In this document: positions 9,013-17,365 of the stretch, piece after piece | How the letters are laid out: the number at the start of each line of letters is the position of its first letter | How positions within the stretch are numbered: the stretch's first letter is position 1 | Assembly: GCA_050012375.1 (NCBI GenBank) | Contig: JBEKHH010000026.1 | Span: forward strand, 1-64,000 | DNA length: 64,000 nucleotides | Direction: 5' to 3' | Origin: PALSA-1353 sp050012375 | GTDB lineage: Bacteria > Planctomycetota > Phycisphaerae > Tepidisphaerales > Tepidisphaeraceae | Position numbers and translations under genes: made by a program | The notes under the pieces: generated by a model | Database searches by the model: none | What the model saw: only the letters and a program-made list of their open reading frames with translations | Told to the model about the DNA's origin: nothing

Positions 9013-10017
9013 TTGCAAAACGCACTGACCCCAACTCCGCATCCGCTGGATGCTGTTCCCCCGCCACCCGCGCAGCCGCTGGGCGGCGGGCTGTTGGATA
9101 TCAGCGCACCCGTGGCCCGCCGCCGAACATGGTTCGCCAGCGAATCGGCCAAGTTTTGGCTGATGATGACCCCCGCTCTGCTCGGTTTCATCATCTTCAA
9201 TGTGGGTCCGATGCTCACTTCGTTGTATCTGAGCTTCACGAAGTATGACGTTGTCTCGGCGCCAAAATGGATCGGCGTCAACAATTATCTCTATCTCCTG
9301 CGGCACGATCCCGCCTTCTGGCCGTCCGTCAAAGTCACCACCATTTATGCCTCCTGTAGTGTGCCCCTCAGCCTGGCCATCGCGCTGCTCATCGCCATGC
9401 TTCTAAATCAACGGATGTTTGCCCGCAATCTGTTCCGTACGATCTTTTTCCTGCCCGCATTATTGCCGGCGGCGGCGTCGGGCGTCGTTTGGGTCTGGAT
9501 ATTCGATCCAACGCGCGGTCTGCTCAACCATATTCTCGCCTCGGTTGGAATTGCCGGCCCCGCTTGGATGCAATCGACCACCTGGGCGCTGCCGGCGCTG
9601 ATTATCATGAGCGCGTGGGGCTTCGGCCGGGCAATGGTTATCTTCCTCGCCGGATTGCAGGAGGTTCCGCGTCAATTATATGAAGCGGCCGAACTGGACG
9701 GCGCCGGCGCGTGGAATCGGTTTTACCACGTGACGATCCCCGTGATTTCCCCCGTCCTGTTCTTCAATCTTGTGATTGGAATTATCGACGCGCTGAAAGC
9801 CTTCGACCTCGCCTTCGTCACCAGCACCGCCGCCGGCGCGGGCGCCGGCGGACCCGCCCGAGCGACACTCCTTTACACCCTTAACCTCTACCAGAAATCT
9901 TTCAACTACTTCCACATGGGACTCGGCGCCGCCATGGCATGGCTGCTGTTCCTGGCCATCCTCCTGCTGACCGCTATCAATTTCGGTCTCGAAAAACGCT
10001 GGGTGCATACATCATGA
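9013..10017 (+). CDS. sugar ABC transporter permease (MalF/UgpA type)
   Basis: About 334 aa from a TTG start at 9013, placed 2 bases after the lipoprotein stop. A longer frame to an ATG at 8932 would overlap that gene by 79 bases and adds a non-conserved N-terminus, so TTG (or GTG near 9113) is preferred. Six hydrophobic segments begin with FWLMMTPALLGFIIFNVGPM. The EAA loop that contacts the ATPase is present (YEAAELDGAGAWNRF followed by a VTIP element). It would form a heterodimer with the next permease. No ATP-binding gene is nearby. Confidence 0.92.
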   Translation: MQNALTPTPHPLDAVPPPPAQPLGGGLLDISAPVARRRTWFASESAKFWLMMTPALLGFIIFNVGPMLTSLYLSFTKYDVVSAPKWIGVNNYLYLLRHDPAFWPSVKVTTIYASCSVPLSLAIALLIAMLLNQRMFARNLFRTIFFLPALLPAAASGVVWVWIFDPTRGLLNHILASVGIAGPAWMQSTTWALPALIIMSAWGFGRAMVIFLAGLQEVPRQLYEAAELDGAGAWNRFYHVTIPVISPVLFFNLVIGIIDALKAFDLAFVTSTAAGAGAGGPARATLLYTLNLYQKSFNYFHMGLGAAMAWLLFLAILLLTAINFGLEKRWVHTS

Positions 10018-10892
10018 CCGACTCCAAATTCGCAAACCCGGCAACAACTTCCAGAACATCCAACAAGCGGCGATGGCTGATCTGGCTCTGCCTGCTACTC
10101 GGATCTTTCGTGATGCTGCTTCCCCTGGCCTGGATGATTCTGACATCGCTCAAAACATTTCCGGAAACTCTCGCCGATCCCCCCGCATGGATTCCCGCCC
10201 ATTTCCAGTGGCACAACTATCTTCAGGCCATCCGCGGTTTCCAGTTCAGCAGATATTTTGCAAATTCGCTTCTGGTCACGATCGGCTGCATTGCCGGCAC
10301 GCTGGTCACTGCCAGCCTGAGCGCCTATGCACTGGTCGCCTACAAGGTCCGGGGCAAGAACATCGTGTTTGGACTGCTGCTGGCCACTTTGATGCTGCCC
10401 GCGCAAGTGACCGTGATTCCGCAGTTCAGGATGTATGTCGGGCTCCACTGGATCAACACGTTCCGGCCGCTGATTGTCCCAAGCTGGTTTGGCTGCGATG
10501 TCTTCTCCATCTTCCTGCTGCGGCAGTTTTTCCTGCAAATCCCCCGGGATTACATCGAGGCCGCCCGCATCGACGGCGCATCGGAGCTGCGCATTTTGAC
10601 CACGGTCTTCATCCCGCTGGCCAAGCCCGCCCTCCTTACGATCGCGGTTTTCACGTTCATCGGCACGTGGAACGACCTATGGAACCCGCTGCTATATCTG
10701 TATGACGAGAAGCTCTACACGCTTCCTCTTGGCCTGATGCAATTCATTGGAATTGCCGGCACTGCCCAGGGCACACCCTGGCAACTGGTGATGGCCATCG
10801 CCACCATCATGATGATTCCCGTGGTGATCGTTTTCTTCCTGGCTCAAAAACGTTTCATCGAGGGAATCTCCGCCGCGGGCATCAAGGGATAG
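10014..10892 (+). CDS. sugar ABC transporter permease (MalG/UgpE type)
   Basis: 292 aa from the ATG at 10014, overlapping the preceding stop by 4 bases (ATGA), a coupling that selects this start over one at 9939. The first helix is near residues 20-45, followed by a periplasmic loop and five more helices. The EAA motif reads IEAARIDGASELRIL with a FIPLAKPALLT continuation. The C-terminus FFLAQKRFIEGISAAGIKG is typical of the family. Last gene of the operon; a - strand gene ends 62 bases downstream. Confidence 0.93.
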   Translation: MTDSKFANPATTSRTSNKRRWLIWLCLLLGSFVMLLPLAWMILTSLKTFPETLADPPAWIPAHFQWHNYLQAIRGFQFSRYFANSLLVTIGCIAGTLVTASLSAYALVAYKVRGKNIVFGLLLATLMLPAQVTVIPQFRMYVGLHWINTFRPLIVPSWFGCDVFSIFLLRQFFLQIPRDYIEAARIDGASELRILTTVFIPLAKPALLTIAVFTFIGTWNDLWNPLLYLYDEKLYTLPLGLMQFIGIAGTAQGTPWQLVMAIATIMMIPVVIVFFLAQKRFIEGISAAGIKG

Positions 10893-10954
10893 GTGGCATG
10901 TTAGACCATCCAACTCGTGCAGCGACAACCGAATGCATCGATCCCCTCGGGAAA

Positions 10955-13531
10955 TCATTTTGTGAAATAGTCGGGATCCATTTCTGGGTTCCGCAAGGCT
11001 GCCTTCTCCAGCGCTTGAAGGATATACGAATTCCAAGCAAAGACGCGATGGTAGCCAAAGAACGGGTGCGCCGCGTCGGTGGCGAGGTATTCCTGGCTGC
11101 TCGGAAAGTCAGAGGTAATATTAAGCTCCGCCCATAGCCGGTTTGCGATGGCCTTCGTGGCGCCGCTCCATCCGTGAAGCCTTCCGGTAACGTACCCGCA
11201 GACTTCAATCCGCATCCAACTGCCGCCGTTGTAATAGATTCCGTCCATGCCGTGATTTGCGTAGCTGGCCGCGAAGGAATCACTGACCATCGGGTGCCAG
11301 CTCTCATTGAAGTAGCTCCACCCCTTGCCTCCTTCCGGAAGTCCGATGAGGATCGGCCGCACCGTACCACCCGCTTCAGGATGCGGGCAATCTTTTCGCG
11401 ACATCATCGCTGGTATGCGATCGAGATGGTTCACGACCATCTCGTCCGTGAGGATTTTTCGACTAAATAGCCAAAGAGAAAGATACTCCGGAAAGATTTC
11501 TGCAAACCCGATGGCATCCGCGATGTCCCGCGCCGGGCGCAGGAACTTTCTCGCCGGATCGTAATAGCTGCGATAGAGTTCTTCGGCCTTGCCAAGATAT
11601 TCCTCGGAAATCGTTTCACTCACGCCGGGAATCTGCAGTTCCTTGATCACTCGCGATGTGACGGCCAACATTCCCTGGTTTTCACATATCGTGGACGTGC
11701 CCTCCGGATATTGGATGACGTCGAGCTGGCCCATGACGAACTGCGCCGAGCAAAGGCCCTCGCGACGGGGATCGTAAGTTCGAAGACAATATTCCGCGGC
11801 TTTCCGTACCTTTTCCATGGGCAACTGAGTGCCGAACCGGCGACGATTCAGAAATGCCCACATCAGCCAAAGGGGCGTGGAATCGTTCGACTTGCGCTCC
11901 ACATTGGCGAGATTCGGCTCCACCAACGTGTTGATCGCTCCATCCGTTCCCTGATTTTCAGCCCACACATTGAAAACGTTCTCGTTCAATTCGCGATTGT
12001 GAATGCCGTTGAGCGCGAAGAAACTGTCGCGAAGATACATCTCACCGGCGGCGGAATACCAAATGCTCGGTGCGCAAATCGGCTCAAAGCTCTCCGGTCC
12101 CGCGATCCAACAAAGCATCATGAGGTCGGCGTAAACGGCCTTTTCGGTCTCTCCACCCTGGAAACCGAGTCCGTCAGCCAGATAGAGCTGACTGGCGAGC
12201 CGGTGACCTCGAACCGTGTCCGGCGCCATTTCATCGGCAAATACGAAAACCGTTTTCTCCGCGGGATGCCCCATCTCCAGCCGATGGTACGGTTCGCTGC
12301 GAGTGGCGATGCGGCGAATTTGCAGGCCGCGCACCTCGACTTTCGCGAAACCTCCCGCCGCCTTCACTTTAATAGCTTGTTCCGATTCCGCAACGGAAAT
12401 GAAGACGGCGCAGCCATGTCCTTGCAATCCCGGCACAAACACCGTCGTTTGGAAATCGGACCATGCTCCGAGCGATTCAGGCACGCCATCGTTGTACAGA
12501 GTGATGTCGCCCACCTTGCGCAATCGCTCATCTACATTCCAAATCTTGATTGCCACCGGAAAAGCCGAACGATACTCCATACGCACCGAGTAAACCTCGC
12601 TGCCTCCCGCCGCAAAGGGAATAATCACCCCGTCCTCGGAACTCTGTGTGGACAGGGTGGCCACACCATCGCGCTCGTCCAGGGTCGCCTCGCCTTGTTT
12701 CTTCCACGACGAAATGTCCGGCAGGACAATGGTTTGAGCATTCTGCTCTCCGGCCACCTGCTCCATGACTTCGCCAAATGTCTGCTGGACGAAAAAATCG
12801 CCCTTGCTGCGTTCTTCCTCGGTCGAACCGGAATACAGATTGGCATCCGGAATTCGGCCCGGCGCGGGCTTCACAGGTCTGCCGTCCCGACGGATGATTC
12901 GCGTCCACTGGTTACGATAGCCGGAATCAGTCAGGAGGCCGACGCATAAACCATTCTTCGTGCGGAACCCGGCCGCTGGAAAATATTCGCGCAACGCTCC
13001 GCCTTTCCAGTCCAACTGATTAAAACTCCAAAACTTCGCTGGACTCTCCTCAGGCTCCAAACGATTGCTCAACTGGTAGAACAGCATGAACATATCGGCT
13101 TGTTGTAACCGGATCTTCTTTCGCAAAACGTGAGGAGTAACCAGTTCATAGTCCACGTGCGCGAACACGGTTGTGTTTAGGTTCTTGAGCCTGCACGCAC
13201 CATCGAGCACCACGTGTGTGGAATTGCCCGCCCACGACGTCGCCTTCCAGTCATTCACACGATCTTCCACGCTGCGTTCTTCGTTCTTGAAGGATGCCGA
13301 AAATTCACCGCACCGATTGTGCTGAACAAAGGGCTGGCCATTGAAAAGAAGAGCGACACTGTAGCCCTGTTTGGGGTCGCCAGTAACCTTTAACGTCAAC
13401 CCATCGGTGCCAGGTTTCATTGCCGATGCGGCTCCTCGTAACGCTCCGGGCCCCGACCCCAGACCGACGGCTAGACCAGCCGTGATTGACCCCTCGATGA
13501 AACGACGACGCGAAATCGTTCTGTAGGCCAT
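10955..13531 (-). CDS. Tat-exported uncharacterised protein of the carbohydrate cluster
   Basis: 858 aa from the ATG at 13531. That start is chosen because it gives a twin-arginine-like signal (TISRRRFIEGSITAGLAVGL) at residues 4-23; the frame runs on to 13828, but the extra 99 residues look non-coding. The N-terminal half appears beta-sandwich-like, the C-terminal ~400 residues helical with many Trp/Tyr (e.g. GMDGIYYNGGSWMRIEVCGY, SWHPMVSDSFAASYANHG), consistent with an alpha/alpha-toroid hydrolase. I do not recognise the family. It faces the transporter operon tail to tail and probably acts in the periplasm on the same glycan. Confidence 0.75.
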   Translation of the reverse strand: MAYRTISRRRFIEGSITAGLAVGLGSGPGALRGAASAMKPGTDGLTLKVTGDPKQGYSVALLFNGQPFVQHNRCGEFSASFKNEERSVEDRVNDWKATSWAGNSTHVVLDGACRLKNLNTTVFAHVDYELVTPHVLRKKIRLQQADMFMLFYQLSNRLEPEESPAKFWSFNQLDWKGGALREYFPAAGFRTKNGLCVGLLTDSGYRNQWTRIIRRDGRPVKPAPGRIPDANLYSGSTEEERSKGDFFVQQTFGEVMEQVAGEQNAQTIVLPDISSWKKQGEATLDERDGVATLSTQSSEDGVIIPFAAGGSEVYSVRMEYRSAFPVAIKIWNVDERLRKVGDITLYNDGVPESLGAWSDFQTTVFVPGLQGHGCAVFISVAESEQAIKVKAAGGFAKVEVRGLQIRRIATRSEPYHRLEMGHPAEKTVFVFADEMAPDTVRGHRLASQLYLADGLGFQGGETEKAVYADLMMLCWIAGPESFEPICAPSIWYSAAGEMYLRDSFFALNGIHNRELNENVFNVWAENQGTDGAINTLVEPNLANVERKSNDSTPLWLMWAFLNRRRFGTQLPMEKVRKAAEYCLRTYDPRREGLCSAQFVMGQLDVIQYPEGTSTICENQGMLAVTSRVIKELQIPGVSETISEEYLGKAEELYRSYYDPARKFLRPARDIADAIGFAEIFPEYLSLWLFSRKILTDEMVVNHLDRIPAMMSRKDCPHPEAGGTVRPILIGLPEGGKGWSYFNESWHPMVSDSFAASYANHGMDGIYYNGGSWMRIEVCGYVTGRLHGWSGATKAIANRLWAELNITSDFPSSQEYLATDAAHPFFGYHRVFAWNSYILQALEKAALRNPEMDPDYFTK

Positions 13532-13736
13532 ACTTTTTTGGTTCCCGCTTCCCATTGATTTGGTATCCGCCGGGATTTCCCAGTCGGACTTTTGCCGACG
13601 ACCGTCGCCAGCGATCCTATGTAGCATGATGCCCCGAACCCCGCCCGTCAAAAGTTCTCGCTCCCTCAGACCGACCTCTTGACCTGCGCAGCGGGCTGTT
13701 TGGGGCGTTTTCTCGGCCGTCGGGGGATGTTTGCGC

Positions 13737-14153
13737 ATGACTTCGGCAGACCGATCGCGCTGCCCGGCGTCCAGTCTCATCATTTCCACGGAAGCTCCGG
13801 TCAAGCGTGGAGTCGTCCCACCGACCACCCGGCCGGCCGTCGCCGAGGATAAGATCGAGGACGCCCTTCACGAGTGGGTCGAGAAGTTCTTCAGCCGAAA
13901 CTACGACGACATCACGGCCCGTAAGACGATTGAGTGGGGCAAGCCCCAGGAGCGATCCGACGGCAATTGGCAGATCCGCTACAAGTACCAAGCCACGATC
14001 CGGGATAAGAACCAGATTTTGTGCGAAAAGTTGTTCACCTCTACCCCAGCCGGTGAGGTCGTTGAGGTGAGAGATGCCCAACTGCCGACATCTCGGTCCT
14101 CAAATCAATCGACATCCGATAAAAGAGTCGCAGTCGAAGGCGGTTCTATATGA
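13737..14153 (+). CDS. small hypothetical protein, N-terminus uncertain
   Basis: 138 aa from an ATG at 13737 (TTG at 13731 possible). Residues ~36-110 have protein-like composition and the GC3-rich codon use of real genes: KIEDALHEWVEKFFSRNYDD then GNWQIRYKYQATIRDKNQIL. The first 35 residues do not look like a signal peptide or domain, so the true 5' end may be lost or out of frame. It is divergent from the Tat-signal gene with about 200 bases between. Function unknown. Confidence 0.4.
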   Translation: MTSADRSRCPASSLIISTEAPVKRGVVPPTTRPAVAEDKIEDALHEWVEKFFSRNYDDITARKTIEWGKPQERSDGNWQIRYKYQATIRDKNQILCEKLFTSTPAGEVVEVRDAQLPTSRSSNQSTSDKRVAVEGGSI

Positions 14154-14379
14154 TGTGCTTATCGCGCTGGTCGCTCTTGGATCGGGCATGGGATTCATCG
14201 CACTGACCGAATGGGACGTATCCCGGGCGATGGAGTCGTTATCCGCCTGCTCGGCCGGCGGTGTGGCGGCCGCGGTTTTCTGTGCATTGTACGCGAGCGC
14301 GGTTGGTCCCACGGAGATCGCCGATACGTTCTGGGCCTGCCTGGATATTGGTGCGGAGACGCAGAGTAGCCGGTCATAG
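14074..14379 (+). CDS. possible small membrane protein
   Basis: A 101-aa frame with one or two hydrophobic stretches (VLYDVLIALVALGSGMGFIA, then GGVAAAVFCALYASAVG). It overlaps the preceding frame by 80 bases out of phase, and an antisense frame of 149 aa covers the same DNA, so coding status is uncertain. The rest of 14154-14552 holds no clear feature. Confidence 0.25.
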   Translation: MPNCRHLGPQINRHPIKESQSKAVLYDVLIALVALGSGMGFIALTEWDVSRAMESLSACSAGGVAAAVFCALYASAVGPTEIADTFWACLDIGAETQSSRS

Positions 14380-14552
14380 GGTCCGACCCGACGACAGCAC
14401 GGACGTGGCGTAATCATTCCGCCAACTGCATTCGTAACCGCTTTGCCCTCCGCATTGCCTGGGTGGAGCGCGGTTGACACACCGCTCACAAAAGACCCGG
14501 GATCTTCGCTCCGCAAGCGGGCCGGCGCACTTGCCATGGGGTTCCGCACTTC

Positions 14553-15596
14553 TCAGCGCTCTTCAAGCCGGCGGATCGGCGTTCCGTCGCTCCAGCAGCC
14601 TAAGTCCAACGCGGTCGGTTCGCCCCCGAGGGCTTCGTTGAGCGAACACCCCGGGGGCGCGGCGATCAGAGCGTCCAGCAATCGCCAATAAACCAAGTAT
14701 GCCTGGGGTTCGATTTCCACCTTCCGGTCCGCTGAAGAGACTTCCACGCCGTTGATGATTGCATTCGCGTCGTAGGCGCCATCATGCGCGAAACACGCGA
14801 AATGCCCGGATTGGATCCTCGGACGGCCATGGCCGTCCGCCTGCAGGACTACCAGTCGTTTCTTCTCGGGCGGCATGTTTGTGGCACCGGCGATAATCTC
14901 GCGCCCGTCCCGTGGCAGGGCCAACCGGTCCTCGTCGCCCTGCAGAACCAGGAGCAGCGTGTCCGGCGGAATCTCGGCCATGTTTTCAAGCGGAGTGTAG
15001 TTGTCAGACCTTTTCACCCAATAGGTCCCCGGATGGACAGCAAACACGGCCTTGGGGACCGGCGCTTGGGCCGACTTGGCCAGGGCGGCATAATTGGCGG
15101 CCAGCATTCCGCCAGAGGAATGCCCCACCACCACAACACGATCCCAGTCGACCGACAGGTCTTGGCGCTCCCTGAGCCAGCCGACCGCCTCGCGCACCGA
15201 TTCCATCGCGTTGGCGGTGAAGGCCCCCATGGGCGTCGACGTGGCGGGCTCATATTCAGGGCAGAGCACTATGCAGCCGCGCCGAGCCAGGTGGTCCAGC
15301 CATCCGCCGTAGGACGCCGGGTTGGTCAAGGTCCATCCGTGGAAGAAGATGACCAGCTGCGCAGGCCGACTCAAGCGGGCGTCCGAGGCAACGGGTGCGA
15401 ATACAAAGAAGCTCGTGCCGTTTCGTGCAACGTGCTGTTTTCTGACTTGCGTTGTGATGTAATCCGCGCCGCCGAATCCCGAGCGCGGTTGCTCCGGCGG
15501 ACGCGCATACGTGCAGCCGCAAAGCAAGAGGAACGCCAGGGCAAGAATGCCACGTGAGAGCGGCAGCACCCTCACTTTTTGAATCTGTCGCTTCAT
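14553..15596 (-). CDS. alpha/beta-hydrolase lipoprotein (esterase-like)
   Basis: 347 aa from the ATG at 15596, chosen because it gives a lipoprotein signal with the lipobox LLLCGC; an upstream ATG at 15776 adds 60 non-conserved residues. An HGW element (VIFFHGWTLTNPASYGGW) marks the oxyanion side. The nucleophile elbow is GHSSGG; a candidate acid is in LQGDEDRLALPRDG and a candidate His is in QADGHGRPR. The arrangement is that of dienelactone hydrolase/PHB depolymerase-like esterases. It lies alone between the two carbohydrate clusters; a substrate such as acetyl or feruloyl esters is possible but not shown. Confidence 0.8.
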   Translation of the reverse strand: MKRQIQKVRVLPLSRGILALAFLLLCGCTYARPPEQPRSGFGGADYITTQVRKQHVARNGTSFFVFAPVASDARLSRPAQLVIFFHGWTLTNPASYGGWLDHLARRGCIVLCPEYEPATSTPMGAFTANAMESVREAVGWLRERQDLSVDWDRVVVVGHSSGGMLAANYAALAKSAQAPVPKAVFAVHPGTYWVKRSDNYTPLENMAEIPPDTLLLVLQGDEDRLALPRDGREIIAGATNMPPEKKRLVVLQADGHGRPRIQSGHFACFAHDGAYDANAIINGVEVSSADRKVEIEPQAYLVYWRLLDALIAAPPGCSLNEALGGEPTALDLGCWSDGTPIRRLEER

Positions 15597-16139
15597 GACG
15601 ACATCCGAAGCAATGACTGATAGGAGATTTGATCGGGATTTCCCATATGGACCTCTGCCGACGAACGTCTCGGCAAGTTTGCGTAAGATACCGAGGTTTG
15701 GAACTTGGTCATATGGGTTTCTTGGCACGCGGCCATCTGAAGTGCGGAGATTTGGACGGCCATCCACCGCAAGCAAACAGGATGCCGTTCAGATACCGCT
15801 CACCAGACACCGCTCACGTTTCTCTCGTCAGTAACTCGGTGATTCCGGGGACTTCGTGTCCTCTGCGTAAGCATCTACCCTGACGGCGCTGGATTCCGCC
15901 GCTTCCATTCATCCGGCAACCACTGACCGATTGGGCTGTGAGCGTTCGGCCGACTGCATCCGGCGGGGAGATGGGGTTGGCGGGCCGGATACGAAGGAAA
16001 GTGGGGATCGGTTTCGACAATGGGCCGTCTGTCGTCCTCATTTTTCCCTGTCCCTCGTGCGAGGCCATTCATTTTGCGCAGGCCAACTTATTAAACTGTC
16101 GATTCCGACGAAAACACATCACCTATTTTCCGCTATTAA
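15597..16139. other. intergenic, no gene seen
   Basis: 543 bases between two - strand genes. Short frames on both strands have no domain-like composition. It should contain the promoter of the esterase gene and the terminator of the oxidoreductase gene, but I see no strong hairpin with a T-tract. Confidence 0.4.
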
Positions 16140-17264
16140 TCACAACCGCGTAGCTGCATTCGCTGCTTTTTCTGCGATGCGTAATGATTCAATGGCATTC
16201 CTATCATCAACCACTCTAACAACTGAATTATCCAGAATCCAATTCCATTGATCTCTAATCATTAACATCAATAATTGTCGGTAGCGTTTTTCCTTCTCAT
16301 CGCTCTTTCCATACTCCACAGTTACGTGCTGATCAAAAACAAACTCATGAAAGCGTCCTGTGACTCTTTGCTTCTCATCCGGTAGATATCCGTTTTGAGT
16401 GATTGAACAATCCGGCATCATCGTTTTCAGCTTTTCAAGCTGTTCCTTTTCAAGCAAGCCGTGCAAACGCAGTTTTACCGGAACCCACTCAAAGAGTGAG
16501 ATGTCTCCCCGTTCAAATTGGAGCCTCATTTCCTGACGGTCCAAAATCCTGGGTTGATCAAAACCGTGATAAAACGTCACCGGTCCTAGCGGGTAGTTGA
16601 CGGTTGACTGTACGCGATCATTCATTCGTCGGTTAGTTCCGGGGCGTTGCCATTGTGCCGCGTGGATGATTTCACCTTTCCCCAGCCAGCCGGAAAACAG
16701 ATCAAAAAAATGCACGGCATGTTCAATGAAGATTCCGCCGCTCTTTTCCTCATCCCAAAACCAATGATCTTGTTTAAGATTTTCATCGCTGGCATAATTT
16801 TCAAAGAATCCGTGAAGAAACGCGCCAAGGATCTTTTCGTTCACAATATCCCTAACGATTGAAAACAACGGATTGTAGCGCTGCATCAGATTAACGACGT
16901 AAAGCAATCGTTTTGACGCCGCAAGTGACGCAAGTTCTTCTGCTTCTGCTGTTTTTAATGCGGCCGGTTTTTCACAAATTACATGTTTTCCGGCAGTTAG
17001 GGCTGCCTTCGATTGAGAATAATGCAAATAAGGCGGTGTTGAAATGTACACCAAGCTTATGCGGATGTCCCGCAATAACGATTCATAATCTGAATACGCT
17101 TTCGCGGATAATTCACGAGCCAAATGCTGAGCTGATGTTGAATTCGTGTCAGCAACCGCAACGACTTTTACTCCCGGTACCTGAACAAATGCTTTTGATG
17201 CGAAGCCTGCAAATGATCCCGCACCAACAATGCCGATAGCTAATTCCGCGGTTGAAACTGTCAT
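16140..17264 (-). CDS. Gfo/Idh/MocA family oxidoreductase
   Basis: 374 aa from the ATG at 17264. The N-terminal Rossmann fold begins IGIVGAGSFAGFASKAFVQV, and the family's catalytic EKP motif is in HVICEKPAALKTAEAEELAS. A C-terminal alpha/beta domain follows. The family uses NAD(P) to oxidise or reduce sugars and inositols, or to epimerise via a keto intermediate. The gene is about 100 bases downstream of the cluster II permease, so it may process the imported sugar. Its codons are clearly more AT-rich than every neighbour, suggesting separate acquisition. A start at 17369 would extend into the preceding gene and is rejected. Confidence 0.9.
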   Translation of the reverse strand: MTVSTAELAIGIVGAGSFAGFASKAFVQVPGVKVVAVADTNSTSAQHLARELSAKAYSDYESLLRDIRISLVYISTPPYLHYSQSKAALTAGKHVICEKPAALKTAEAEELASLAASKRLLYVVNLMQRYNPLFSIVRDIVNEKILGAFLHGFFENYASDENLKQDHWFWDEEKSGGIFIEHAVHFFDLFSGWLGKGEIIHAAQWQRPGTNRRMNDRVQSTVNYPLGPVTFYHGFDQPRILDRQEMRLQFERGDISLFEWVPVKLRLHGLLEKEQLEKLKTMMPDCSITQNGYLPDEKQRVTGRFHEFVFDQHVTVEYGKSDEKEKRYRQLLMLMIRDQWNWILDNSVVRVVDDRNAIESLRIAEKAANAATRL

Positions 17265-17365
17265 GTTCAATGTCTCTCTCTTTCTGTTTATGAGGGTCAG
17301 CAATGTGCCGATCCACCGTGAGCGAGCCAGACGACCGAACCGCTCCGACTTGCCCAGTTGTGGCT

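Noticed and set aside
11711..12949. 412-aa + frame inside the Tat-signal gene
   Set aside because: The - strand frame has a signal peptide and coherent composition; the + frame does not.
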